64,000 nucleotides of DNA from Galaxea fascicularis (GCA_948470475.1 OX419342.1:18219177-18283176), one strand, 5' to 3'; numbered from the stretch's first letter, positions 46,695-58,633 are shown. Numbers and translations: made by a program. The notes: generated by a model from the sequence alone, not told the origin.

Positions 46695-49111
46695 TATGGC
46701 GCGTCATCGGTGTCAAAATTATGTTTGTCACTTAATTATGTGTTTTGTATTGACATTAAAATGTTCATTGTGAACTTAACCTCGGCATCATGATGTTCGT
46801 CTTGATGTTATGATATTCGTCATGACATTATGATGTTCGTCATGACATGATGTTCGTCATGACATTATGATGTCCGTCTTGACATTATGATGTTTGTCAT
46901 GACATTATGATGTTCATCTTTACATTAAGATGTTCGTCTTGACATTATGATGTTCGTCATGGCATTACGATGCTCGTCGTGACATTACGATGTTCGTCTT
47001 GATGTTATGATGTTCGTACATTATGATGTTCGTCATGATGATGTTGGTCTTGATAGCATGCACTGCGCGCCGAATTCCCGCCAGAGACAGTCACGTGGGA
47101 ATCCAAACTGAAATGACTGCTGCTGTTGAGACTCTGTTCAGTTACGGCAGGCCTTATATCACTTATATCACAAGAACAGAACGCTTGCTTGGAGATGTGC
47201 AAAGGCAGCTTGATATTAAGAGGCAGTCTCTGTAAAAGCGGACCGGTCGGTTCCGGTTCGAAAAATAAAATGGCTCGATTTTCTGCGTAGTGAAAGGCCT
47301 TTATGCCAACGTAACAAAAACGCAATTATTTTGTTTCTTGCTTTTAATTTCTTGGCACGGCAAGACAAATATCACTTTGACCAAAAGGCACCCTGGTATG
47401 CTCGAAATTCAGCATGATTGCATTCCCGACTGCAGGAATCCCTGCAGTCAGGTATGCAAATAATCTCCGGGAAATAATATGCAATAAATGGAAGTGATAG
47501 CAGGTCGGTGCATCCTTATTCCTAAATTAAATTGAACTCTAATAATAAAGGAAACGTGTATCACTTACTGAATTGCTTCTTGTACAAATTCAAAGGGTAA
47601 CTAAAAGAGAACAGCCATGTGATATCGTTCGAACGCGTGACCGCTAGTCATGTTGGAGATACATAAACCTCCTTGATGTTTCGAGCATCACAAACGATTT
47701 CAAGGGGCCGGAAAACAACTTTTATTTTGGACACTGCACTGTGATAAACACTCTTATTGCCTGATCTTTGGCTTACCTTTCTGGTATAAGCAAGAAGTGA
47801 TTAAAATATTTAACTTCGTTAATGTAATTCTTCGACGGATGCTACAAAAAAGAAATTTGTCGATGTCGCGGGTAAATGGTAAACGAGCGCTCCGAAAACT
47901 GTTGGAATAGACATCATTTTTTAGCATTTATTAACAGATAAAGGTTCGAACTTGACAAAAATCATGGTTTTGGCCTTTAGTATCATCAGCCAGCAAAATC
48001 ACTAATTTTCAGCTTGCTCGGCGATATGTTTACATTGCCGCATGTAGCGAGCGGTCTACTATTCAAATTATTAAAATTTAAACCACTTGAATCTCACACA
48101 TCTCCTAAGCAGGTTTGTCCAGCTTGCTATGCAATTTTTTTTTGTAAAGTATCACACTCTTGCTTTGCACTGATCGGTTAAAGAACGTAAACAATCACGC
48201 TGAATTTCGAGCATACCAGGGTGCCTTTTGGTCAAAGTGATATTTGTCTTGCCGTGCCAAGGAATTAAAAGCAAGAAACAAAATAATTGCCCGTAGGGTG
48301 GATTCTGTTGAGGGGGGTTCTTTTATGTTTTGGGAGGCGCGAGCCTCTAGGGGGGTCTGATTTTTTTATCTTTTCAACTCCCAAAAAATGCCGACTTCAA
48401 AAATTTTAGGGGGTTCGTTCGAACCCCCCGAACCCCCCCCCCCCCACCCTACGGGCCTGATTGCGTTTTTGTTACGTTGGCATAAAGGCCTTTCACTACG
48501 TAGAAAATCGAGCCATTTTATTTTTCGAACCGGAACCGACCAGTCCGCTTTTACAGAGACTACCTCTTAATATCAAGCTGCCTTTGCACATCTCCAAGCA
48601 AGCGTTCTGTTCTTGTGATATAAGTGATATAAGGCCTGCCGTAACTGAACAGAGTCTCAACAGCAGCAGTCATTTCAGTTTGGATTCCCACGTGACTGTC
48701 TCTGGCGGGAATTCGGCGCGCAGTGCATGCTATCAAGACCAACATCATCATGACGAACATCATAATGTACGAACATCATAACATCAAGACGAACATCGTA
48801 ATGTCACGACGAGCATCGTAATGCCATGACGAACATCATAATGTCAAGACGAACATCTTAATGTAAAGATGAACATCATAATGTCATGACAAACATCATA
48901 ATGTCAAGACGGACATCATAATGTCATGACGAACATCATGTCATGACGAACATCTTAATGTCATGACGAACATCATAATGTCATGACGAATATCATAACA
49001 TCAAGACGAACATCATGATGCCGAGGTTAAGTTCACAATGAACATTTTAATGTCAATACAAAACACATAATTAAGTGACAAACATAATTTTGACACCGAT
49101 AACGCGCCATA
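46695..49111. mobile_element. 2.4-kb TIR transposon in an array unit (copy 2)
   Basis: It occupies the same insertion point, has the same CGGTAT flanks (46689-46694 and 49112-49117) and the same nested MITE (48290-48458) as copy 1. The two copies differ by a few single-base changes, so they are duplicates of one insertion and not two independent hits. Confidence 0.85.
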
Positions 49112-51309
49112 CGGTATTGACCAAAAAATTTAACTAAGTCTCTGGCCTGGTCACAAATCAGCTTTAATTTTGCTCTCGCCGAATAGATCTGACTCCTACA
49201 AACTACTTTTTCAGGCCAGAGACTCGTCACCTCCCACAGCAAAGCTCGCAATATGATGCCTTTCCGTCTCAAGCCCGAGATCGGTGTTTCACCCGTTTAG
49301 CCAAAATGAGACGGAATACGGTAACATATTGGACGAGGGCAGACTTTGCCAATCGTGAGAATTGTTCCTTCATAAGGCTTAATGATGCCTTCCGGAAAAC
49401 TTCACTGTAGGCGGCCAAAAACAAATGTAGAAAATTAACCGACCACTGAAAACAACTTCTAACGCGCGCGCTGATTTAGAATTAGTGATTTGTGACACTA
49501 GGAGGATTGTGGGAAATAATATGTAGGGGAGAGAGGGGAAGGAGGTAAGGGGGGTGGGGGGGGGGGGTGGGGAAAGATGTAAATAGCATTAAAAACGCGT
49601 TTATGTGTGTACTAAAAACAGAAAGACAAGGAAAAAGTGGTCAAAAAGTACTGAACAAGCCTCAAATGAGACTGTTGCTAACAATTCCTGGAGGTACCTT
49701 TTTGTAAATCAGGACAGATATCTCAACCCTATAGCAGAGAATCAACACTAATCCTCTAACAGACCGTATTAGACCATATTTACGTGTTTTAAGATAGCGT
49801 TTTCGTTGCCAAAACATAAGGACGACAGTTAATTTAATAAAACGCAAAATTTTTCATAAGCAAAATTCAAGTCAAATTCTGTGTCTTTCAAGTCAATATA
49901 AAGACAAATGTTAGACCTGCAAGCACACAGAAACAAGCCAGTATAAGGCAATAGGTCGATTTGTAAGATCTGAAGTAAAGATATCTAGCTACTTCAAGGT
50001 CTTTGGTGGCATTTCCCGAGTTCAAAAGTCATCATCAGCTAGATTTGTGTTATACACGTTAAAAATCTGTCTGAATTTACAAAAACGTACCTACAGAAAT
50101 TCCAAGCGCGTTGTAACAATTTGACCCCTGAGGTGAATAAAAAACAGTTGAATGTCGCTAGGTAGGGCTTAAAATCGACAAATTAATCGCTGGAAACAGA
50201 CGAAAAGTCGATCTTGGCAAAAGCGACAGAATTGTAATGAAATAAACAACATTTACTAAAAGCACAGAAATTATGACCTTTCAGTCTCGCAAACTATGAG
50301 GCTCATAGCGAGATGCCCGACTAAAACAGATCCAGAATTTACCGTTCTTGAGCCCAGAATCGGTTGTCTAAGACAAAATCACTTCAGCTAAACACTCACG
50401 AAGCGTTTTTATGCTTGCACACACTATTCTTATAACACGAGCAACACGACATACCTGAAATCCGTCTGTCAAACAAGTTGAGGAAATCATACAATTATCC
50501 ACGTTCGCGGCACTGATAAAGTTATCCACAACCAACCAGGCACAATGTTTCCACACTTGATAAAGGGAAAATATCATCAAATTACTCTCTCTCAATAACT
50601 CTCGCTTTCCCCACATAAATCATCACATGTAGACTTTGCTGACACAGTCGATTTATTCAAGATCCCGGATGTAGCCATTCGTTTTCAAACGGACAAATAT
50701 AGGGCGGTATTGACCAAAAAATTTAACTAAGTCTCTGGCCTGGTCACAAATCAGCTTTAATTTTGCTCTCGCCGAATAGATCTGACTCCTACAAACTACT
50801 TTTTCAGGCCAGAGACTCGTCACCTCCCACAGCAAAGCTCGCAATATGATGCCTTTCCGTCTCAAGCCCGAGATCGGTGTTTCACCCGTTTAGCCAAAAT
50901 GAGACGGAATACGGTAACATATTGGACGAGGGCAGACTTTGCCAATCGTGAGAATTGTTCCTTCATAAGGCTTAATGATGCCTTCCGGAAAACTTCACTG
51001 TAGGCGGCCAAAAACAAATGTAGAAAATTAACCGACCACTGAAAACAACTTCTAACGCGCGCGCTGATTTAGAATTAGTGATTTGTGACACTAGGAGGAT
51101 TGTGGGAAATAATATGTAGGGGAGAGAGGGGAAGGAGGTAAGGGGGGTGGGGGGGGGGGTGGGGAAAGATGTAAATAGCATTAAAAACGCGTTTATGTGT
51201 GTACTAAAAACAGAAAGACAAGGAAAAAGTGGTCAAAAAGTACTGAACAAGCCTCAAATGAGACTGTTGCTAACAATTCCTGGAGGTACCTTTTTGTAAA
51301 TCAGGACAG

Positions 51310-51388
51310 ATATATATATATACTTTGCACAATGGAGAATCGGCTTTCTTTTTAACGCTTTATTTGAGACCCATATATATATATATAG
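51310..51388. repeat. Two (TA)n tracts around a 50-bp segment
   Basis: (TA)n at 51310-51322 ends the array. A unique 50-bp piece ('ctttgcacaatggagaatcg...') follows, then (TA)n again at 51373-51388. This extends the pattern of TA tracts at each junction. Confidence 0.7.
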
Positions 51389-51560
51389 TTGAGTGTAAGA
51401 TGATGAAGCAAAAAGCAAACTTCTAACTGCTCCGGCTTTAATGCGACGTTTCGGCCTTCGGCCTTCTTCAGATGTGGAGCTACTTTACAGATAAAAAATA
51501 AAAAAGCTAAAAATCCTAGTGATTTTACAAATCTGCGGGAATATATCCTAAACGTAAAAC
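51389..51560 (-). mobile_element. PLE-like 3' fragment with hammerhead-like motif
   Basis: On the minus strand 51471-51445 reads CTGAAGA, one extra A, stem II GGCC/GGCC with a GAA loop, GAAA, and then CGTC with a GTC cleavage triplet. GCTCC and GGAGC further out could close a distal stem I. The CGAAACGTC end is typical of Penelope-like termini. No PLE ORF is attached. Confidence 0.5.
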
Positions 51561-51699
51561 ATGTATGTAAATGAAGTTACGTAATATAACACAAAAGATA
51601 CAATAATGGTGACAGGCAAGAATGCGTATACGGTAAAATTACCACAATAAGTTGTGAAGACTTAAATTACGCGATATAGTAATACGCTAATTAAGTATT

Positions 51700-52140
51700 A
51701 TAGCGGACACTACAGCACCGGACTGCTGTGCGGGAGGTTGGGGGTTAAAGCCCAGGCCGGACCAACACTCAGGGTCTTTAAATAACTGAGGAGAAAATGC
51801 TACCTTTGTAATGACATCTGCAAATGGTTAGACTTTCTAGTCTTCTCGGATAAGGACGATAAAACCGGAGGTCCCGTCTCACAGTACCAGTGTGGGACGT
51901 TAAAGAACCCACACACTGGTCGGAAAGAGTAGGGGACGTAGTCCCCGGTGTGATGGTCTATAACTTATTCTGTTCTGGGGGCACCTGTGTTGATCCTACT
52001 ATTCATTAAAAACAAGATTGTAAACTGCGTGGCTGCAATTTGCGCCTAAAAGCAGTCTGGCAAAGTCCCCCAAAAAGTGTTGTAAAGCGCTTTGAGCTCT
52101 TTGGATAAAAGCGTTATATAAATCCTCATCATTATCATCA
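51700..52140 (+). mobile_element. Long tRNA-related SINE with (ATT)n tail
   Basis: It starts near 51700 with a degenerate tRNA-like head ('gggttaaagccc' as the B-box area). The body has 'ctttctagtcttctcggat', 'gtgggacgttaaagaaccc' and a terminal 'gtaaagcgctttgag...ataaaagcg.tatataaat', followed by (ATT)n. I recognise the body as a widely dispersed cnidarian SINE type, from memory. Confidence 0.65.
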
Positions 52141-52184
52141 TTATTATTATTATTATTTAATGGTCCATATCTTTCTTCTTCTTC

Positions 52185-52258
<74 letters not shown>

Positions 52259-52313
52259 TGTTGTTGTTGTAGTAGTTGTAGTAGTTGTAGTAGTTGTAGT
52301 AGTAGTAGTGGTG

Positions 52314-52380
<67 letters not shown>

Positions 52381-52392
52381 CAGTAGTATGAA
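52127..52392 (+). repeat. Trinucleotide repeat tract (ATT)n-(AGT)n-(TTG)n-(GGT)n-(AGT)n
   Basis: About 250 bp of pure or near-pure trinucleotides grow from the SINE tail. All frames across it are homopolymeric (poly-Ser, Ile, Leu or Tyr) and not genes. It ends about 210 bp past the stop of the GPCR at 52605-53513. Confidence 0.9.
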
Positions 52393-52604
52393 AAGACCGA
52401 ACACGCCGGCAAATAGTAATTCAAAGGTGACAGACCTGAGTAAAAATAATTAAAATAACTTAAGTCACCAAGTAAGGAAACAAAGATAATTAATATATGA
52501 TTTCAAATGACATCAAATAATTACTTAGCATCTTCGAAATAAAAGCTAGGAATTTTGGTATTTGGGTATTGACATCAACATAAGTCTCCGCGTGCTATAA
52601 AAGG

Positions 52605-53513
52605 CTAATTACATTTCATCATGTCAACGAGTGCTCTGCGCATGTTCTTATTTTTTCCGAAGTTGATCAGTGGATTGAGGACTCCGTTGATCGTCATAAG
52701 AACACTGTTTATAGTTCGAAAGCGCTGCATTGGAAGTAATCCCATATTAGCCAGGATTACTGGACTAACTAAAGCTGGCAAAAACGTAAACAGGAAACAT
52801 AATAAAATAACTGAGACCAACCGACTCATTTTCCTTTCTCTTTTGACCACGAGACGAACATTTCTTCCGAGAATCCTTGCATGGCGTCTATTTCCAATAA
52901 AAAATAAGATATAGTGACTGAAAATACCTAAAGTGCAACCTACGTAAAACAGATGTATTACAACGAAAAATGGTGCATCACCAACTCCTGTTTTGTCGAA
53001 CGTCAAGCACAAAAGGGTTGTCATGGCACTCCCAAGCCAGCAAAATATAATTCTTTTAAAAGCACGCAAACGAGTCATATGGGTGTGGTACCAGCAAGGC
53101 TTGCTAATAGCAAGATAACGATCTCTGCTAACTAGAAACAGGTTAGAGATGGTTGCCAAGTAACACAGAATATTTAAATACGTAACAAATTCGCCAAACG
53201 GAGGTGAGCATGTCTTTGGATGGGATAAAAAGAAAACATCAATTGTAACGGAAATGAGCGCAAATGCCAAGTCCGTGATCGACAAGCTGCATAGTATTAA
53301 AACAGAAGGATGCTGGAGATGTGGAAACCGTTTCACTGTGAAGAGGACAAGCGTGTTACAAACAAACGATGTAATAGCCAGGAATATGGCGATTGGTCGA
53401 ACAGCGTACACAGTTATCTCCTGTATTTGGTACTGTATTTCAACAGGAAGGTTTTGGATGTGACAGAGGAAAGGGTGATGAGTCAGGTTGGTGAGGTTGT
53501 CTGCGTCTCTCAT
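52605..53513 (-). CDS. Class A (rhodopsin-like) GPCR, paralogue of the 8.5-9.4 kb gene, intronless
   Basis: This 302-residue seven-transmembrane receptor has a start ATG at 53513, followed by an N-terminus with two NLT sites (N6, N9). TM1 is about 41-60 (CNTLVLF), TM2 about 71-92 (SITD, D81), and TM3 ends in an intact DRY at 131-133. TM5 is about 183-206, TM6 about 230-255 (FLP) and TM7 about 266-285 with NPLIN at 280-284, again lacking the NPxxY Tyr. The C-terminal tail is short and ends MMKCN, as in the paralogue (MMRCN). The predicted second extracellular loop lacks Cys. High similarity to 8492-9370 across the whole frame plus homologous flanks shows a segmental duplication. Its ligand and G-protein coupling are unknown. 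Confidence 0.88.
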   Translation of the reverse strand: MRDADNLTNLTHHPFLCHIQNLPVEIQYQIQEITVYAVRPIAIFLAITSFVCNTLVLFTVKRFPHLQHPSVLILCSLSITDLAFALISVTIDVFFLSHPKTCSPPFGEFVTYLNILCYLATISNLFLVSRDRYLAISKPCWYHTHMTRLRAFKRIIFCWLGSAMTTLLCLTFDKTGVGDAPFFVVIHLFYVGCTLGIFSHYILFFIGNRRHARILGRNVRLVVKRERKMSRLVSVILLCFLFTFLPALVSPVILANMGLLPMQRFRTINSVLMTINGVLNPLINFGKNKNMRRALVDMMKCN

Positions 53514-53598
53514 TGCCGGCCTAGATTTAGAAAAAATACTGCAATTACAAATGTGGCTTCACAGTAAGCAATCGCATCTGGACGAGTATACACCTTTG

Positions 53599-53624
53599 CA
53601 CGCCATACCTATCTTAAAGTGTAA
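53599..53624 (-). promoter_or_regulatory. Conserved upstream block of the second GPCR
   Basis: 'cgccatacctatcttaaag' on the plus strand is the counterpart of 9472-9497, 86 bp upstream of the ATG. Confidence 0.35.
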
Positions 53625-53840
53625 TTGGCTTCGATTTTTCAGATGACTGGTTGTGTGCTGTCTCGACGACGGCAGTGTCGCTTTCAGCTTCTTCTTCTTA
53701 ATCTTTTTTTTTTTTTGGCAAATTTGCTCCTTTAAATAGCTTTTTATTTCGGGTTCGATATCTCAGTGCAAAATACTCAATCGATTGCTCGAACTAAATA
53801 AATCCGGCACTTAATTAATGATCCTGTGAACTGGTTTGAC

Positions 53841-54020
53841 CAATGGGCCATTTCCGAGTTTGCTTCAGCCTCTATTTCAAAGCGAGTCTAAGTGCGAAAG
53901 TTTTGTGATGGTAATAAGTTCAGCGTTCCATATGAGCGAAAACTCATTTTCATTACAAAGACTTCGCATTTAGACTCGCTTTGAAATAGAGGCTCAAGCG
54001 ATCTCGGAAATGGCCCATTG
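53841..54020. mobile_element. Fold-back MITE of about 180 bp in the GPCR 5' flank
   Basis: The ends CAATGGGCCATTTCCGAG and CTCGGAAATGGCCCATTG are inverted copies, and the inner arms 'gcctctatttcaaagcgagt' also pair. It is absent from the paralogous flank near 9690. Confidence 0.75.
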
Positions 54021-54765
54021 TGGAATTTAGTGATGGCCAATTTACGATTTCATGCCCTCGATACTGAAGTGTCTTAATAGCTTTTCGTTAATGAAGTTGA
54101 GTAGCACTCAGTGTGCAGAAGCTAAAAGAAAGTACTTGAAGCATTCTCTGACAATAACTTTAAGTTTACTTAAGGTTGACAATATGTTGGCGGAACTAAC
54201 ATTAACAGAATAATGGCAATTTTGTCACTTTTTAGTCTTGAGAATACATAATGGCTACTTCAGATTGAATGAAAAGAAAGTCGAATTTTAATATTTTTGC
54301 CTTCAAAAGGAAATCCTAGCTATTGCGTCTTCTAAATCAATGGTTTTTCATATGTCTCCAGTGTTCTTCACAGCTTACAAAGACAAAAAAGAAGCCAAAA
54401 AGCCAAAGTTTTAGCAATACGTCATCAAACTTTTATGAAACAAAAATATAGTTTCCTCCTTGCGTTTTCTTTCCTGTTTGTTGACTCAATGTAACTCTCC
54501 TTAGAGTTGCGTAGGCGTACTTGGTTTTGCATTTTATAATCAGGTTTCCTTTTGTTTGTGTGATCAGAGTCTTGAATGAATTACATCTTTCATTTGTTTC
54601 AGTGATGCGCTAGAAATTTACCATCTCAATATCATCTTCCTATTCCGCCTTAGACAGATAAATCCATTCTAACCTCTTGATATTAAAAAAAATACATTAT
54701 ATATGAGTGCACTCGTCCTGCGATCAGCGTTTACTGGTCTTTCTTCTAGAGCATAGCATCGCCCC

Positions 54766-55003
54766 ATGTAAGGTAATCCGAGATAGTCTTGGATTCTGGA
54801 TTCGATGTTGTGGATTTCGGATTCCAGGTACTTGATTCCGGATTCCAATCTGATTTGAGTGAATTTTCAGCAACTTGGATTCCAGATTCCAATCTTTGGC
54901 GGGATTCCGGATTCCGAGAGCTGGATTCCAGATTCCAGACCCCAGGATTTCGGATTCTAGAAGCGAAAATTTCTTGTATTCCGGAATCCTGATTACCTTA
55001 CAT
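54766..55003. mobile_element. MITE with GGATTCC minisatellite interior
   Basis: The termini ATGTAAGGTAATCCGAGA and, inverted, ATGTAAGGTAATCAGGATTC match. The interior is a degenerate tandem of 'ggattccagattccg'-type units. It interrupts DNA that is contiguous in the paralogous flank near 10905-10920. Confidence 0.7.
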
Positions 55004-55039
55004 TGAGTGAATAGCAAAAACGTTCTGAAATAAGGGGAG

Positions 55040-58000
55040 ATGAGAGAACTTTATATCAATAACCGACATAATTATTACGAAATTATATTGTCCAAGCGGA
55101 ACGATAACCGGTTGTTAATGATTTTCCCCACAAAAAGCTAAAAAAAGGGCTATTGTTACAAGTTATAACTATTTATCACTCAAGTAACGTGAAAAAGACA
55201 AAGCTATTTCATTTTTTTTTCTTATCAAGTTCTGTAATTGCTATTAAAATGATTTATTTTTGTACCGCGCCTCATCGATGACTTTTTTTTTTAATTCTCT
55301 TTATACATCGTTGCTTCACCGAGTTTCCCAGAATACAACGTGGTTAATCCATCTACTTCGAAATTTAAGCGAAAGTGTTGTTTTTGTCACTATTTTGTTA
55401 TCACGATAACATTTATTCTGAGACTACTTGACGCATTGCAATAACTGCTGGTAACCTTCTGTTTATCGAGTAGTTCTAGCTCAACTAGTTTGCTATCCTA
55501 GTTAGGCTCAAAGACAAGCTTGCTATTGGTTCAAGAAACGTAGGTGTTGGTAAGTTAAATCAAAGGCTCCCATGAGCCAGCTCATGGGTGAGGAACAAAA
55601 CAATACTTTGAATTTACAACAACTTTATTTTCTAAAAAGATATGTGCAAGAAACCTGTACATTCGTTTGTGTTTTGTGGAAGCACATCCTTTTCAGACAC
55701 ACCTCTTGGTAAAAGAACCGTTTACGCGCTAATATTTTCCGTAAAATTACGCAGTTGATTGACAAGCGCCAGAAACATTACATTAGACGAAATTGACAGA
55801 CGTAAGTAATTTGAACCGGCGATGGAGCACAAATATGCAAATTTTTAGACGGACTATAAAAATAATATTCAAATGTGATCGCTTTGTTAAGAAGTGTAAC
55901 AGGCAAGTTAAAGTTTCTTACTGGTCGACGGCTCATTTCAAGTTAGTTTTATAAATGTTTTTGGTCGTAATAAAATTTCCGACTATTCTGAATGCAAGAT
56001 AATATCACATTATTTTGTGAAAGTCCCGAGAGAAATTAGTCACGCTTTACACACAATGTTTTTGAGCGATTCGGGGTCCGTCACAAAACTTTTGCTTTGT
56101 AAGGTGAGATATTCAATCCATCTATTTATGCTTTATGCTACGATTAACTTGACTTTCCAAATATTTTGTTGTTCGAACAGATTAGCTGTTATAGCTGCTT
56201 GTCAGACCAAATTATATCCCGACAGAGAAAAATATTTGCATGCTTGTGGTCCTTGTGTTTTTGTCAAATGTTGACAAAGTGTTATACTGATCGTTTAAGC
56301 CAAGGGATATAGCCTTTCTAAACAAGATCATATTTGCAATCGAGCGTTCACCATGAAAAGAGCGTCTTCAAAAATACTTCGTTACGTACCTGCTTAAATC
56401 GATCATATGTTGCTCATAACTCAAACGCGTTGCTTGCCAGAATTCGGTTTTTTGGCTAGAAAGTCTTTCTGCTGTTTCCTTTTTTTTTTTTTTTTGCCGA
56501 TTTTCTTCTTTCTTCCTTCTTCCATCATATTGTGGCCAAAAAATTCTCGATTACTACTGCCCCAGGTACCGCACAGTGATAAGCTTTATAGTTGCTTTTG
56601 CGATATCTCGAAGTTCATTTTCGCTGCTCTGAAGATTTCAAAGTTCAATTCTCGCAGGTCGTGTTCTTCATCTTATTAACTTTATCTGATCACTGATCCT
56701 AAACAAAATAGACCTTTTTTGAGTTGGAAAATCGAAACGAAAAACCGACGCCATGAACATTAAACACGTAAACAATATCTGAAGAGCAAAATTCTCCGCC
56801 TTTGTACTACACCCTGAAATTTGCAAACGTTGGACCAAGAAGACTATGGAGACAAAAGCAATACTTACCAGGGGAGGGATCGAGTGAGTGAGTGAGTGAA
56901 CGAATGAGTGATCCCCTGAGTGAGTGAGGGAAATTCAGACCCACAACAAAACCTCATGGCATGACTACGTCATCCATGAGCTAAAAAGGGGAACTTTTGC
57001 TCATCTTCCTTGTCATGACATGAATGGCACTTAAAAGAGGTAACCTGTATGAACTGCGATGCTTTCCTTTTAATGGTACTCATCAAAGATTATTTTCTGT
57101 TGGCCTTAACATTGCGCAGGGTTGGAATACGTAAGAAGCTTGACTCAGGAGGTCGCTGGACCACTTGACACAGGGAAAATTGCAAAAAAGCGAGGTTTAT
57201 GGGAGGAGAGAGATGAACGGTGAATTTTTCATTTAAGGAGTGTTCACCTAGCTAGAAAAGGGAGAGTTGTCGAGTTTATTGCTATAGCAAATTTTGAAAA
57301 CCACTGTACCTGTGAAATTACCAATTAATAAAAAAAAACTGGAAACTGCAAATGGCATCAGGCTGAAACGGAGACAATTAAAATTGACGAATGTTGATAC
57401 TACCCCTGTCAGTTTGTCGGTTGGGAAACCACACAAAGTCCATCAGCGAAACAAGGAAATATTATGATGACATGAAAATGAATTTCTCGGCTCCTGCAAC
57501 CAGAGGCCCGTTTTCCATTTTGGTTTTTCAGGAATATTCAGTTTTCAACGAGCATCTGGAGCAAGGGTAGCCTTAGGCAAGAGTCAACAGTGTCACGGCT
57601 CTCGCTGTTTCGAATTTTTTCGCAAAGCTGTCTCGTTGTCTCGAATGCTCATATTGACAAGAAGAAGTCTTGGACTCGCAAGAAATTCGTGGTTTTACCT
57701 GCTGGAAAGGTCTCCAATTTACCGTTCACGATCTCTTTTGTCTGACGCGTAAAAACCTCCAGAGAGACGGGAATGCATCTAAAAAGCTGAAGAGCAGCGA
57801 GATAATACGATTAGGATAATTGCGTGACGTCAAGCGTTACTATTCTCCATCAGAACCAAGTTTATTCGTGCACTCCGTAAAGAGTTCAATAGCTTTTGCC
57901 TCTTTAAGTTTGCGACTCCATGTTGTTAGCTCTTTAACACAAGATTCATCAATTTTGAAGCTAGGATTCTCGATCAAATTGCTAAAAAATCTTAAATCCT

Positions 58001-58250
58001 ATGGGAACTTATCATTTAGTATTCTAAAGGCAAAATCTCGGGCATGGGCATCATCTAAAACCTGCATGACGAACCCACTTCAAGAGTGTGAGAAACCTAT
58101 GCAATGACACCAGCTATTCAAGCTATTTTCATGAAGCCATGGATTCTACGGAAAACGAAGTCCTGAAAATTGTGAGCCACTAAAATCAGTTTTTATTGAG
58201 TGTTATTTACTTTAGTTTTTATTACATTTTATTATTCTTTTTATATAAGA
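55040..58250. other. No gene recognised (about 3.2 kb)
   Basis: AT-rich sequence with short unconserved frames. Minor items are a hairpin 'cccatgagc / gctcatggg' at about 55570, a T16 run at about 56480, and a (GAGT)n tract at 56880-56935. Confidence 0.45.
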
Positions 58251-58258
58251 ACTTTTTT

Positions 58259-58633
58259 TTATAAGAACGTTGAGGCTGAGATTAACTCAAATTTTAAGAA
58301 CATGGTTAGAACATACCCAGGCTGAGAGTCAGTTAAGAACATCTTTGTTTTGCTCGTTTATTTATTTTTGTTTTTAACGAGTAGTATTCTATGAACAAAT
58401 GAACTCGTCTGCGTTTTCACTGCAAAATCTAGTGACTTAATGTCGCGTCGTGTACCTCTATGTTCCATGCTTTTTGTAAAACTATCGCGAAAAGCTAATC
58501 TACAAGCAGTGTGTTGGCGCGACATCGTGTTGAAAGCGTGTAACTTAAGAACACCTTAGGAACGTTTTCAGGCTTAAATCTCGAAAAAAATAAGAACGTC
58601 GAGCCTCAGCTCCAAAATGAGCCGTTCTTATAA
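58259..58633. mobile_element. MITE-like element with TATAAGAACG termini
   Basis: The left end TTATAAGAACGTTGAGGCTG and an inverted right end TTATAAGAACGGCTC, with GAGCTGAGGCTCGACGTTC further in, indicate inverted termini. No target duplication is clear. It lies about 95 bp beyond the stop codon of the GPCR at 58727-59653. Confidence 0.5.

Larger units (their letters stand above)
38340..51309 (+). repeat. Tandem array of family B element, block 2 (1,593-bp period, single spacer)
   Basis: After the gap, units start at 38874, 40448, 44458, 46051 and 50067, each with only one 350-bp spacer. The 44458 to 46051 interval is 1,593 bp. Units at 40448 and 46051 are longer (4,010 and 4,016 bp) because each carries a 2.4-kb transposon at the same site. 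The last unit has no spacer and ends at 51309 directly in (TA)n. From 38340 to about 41090 there are many one-base indels relative to other units, typical of unpolished consensus. Confidence 0.9.

Noticed and set aside
22502..50865. Repeated minus-strand frames of 61, 69, 70 and 82 codons in every array unit
   Set aside because: They are identical only because units are copies. They lack known motifs and start context, are bounded by element sequence, and one is destroyed by single-base indels in block 2. They are not called as genes.
22201..51309. CRISPR-like or bacterial repeat array
   Set aside because: The unit is 1.6-1.9 kb with no short repeat and unique spacers, and no cas genes. The setting is clearly eukaryotic.
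52153..52453. Frames encoding poly-Leu, poly-Ser, poly-Ile or poly-Tyr
   Set aside because: These are translations of the trinucleotide repeat and not genes.
54724..55017. 97-codon frame rich in IRN/PGIRNP repeats
   Set aside because: It is produced by the GGATTCC-type minisatellite of the MITE at 54766-55003.
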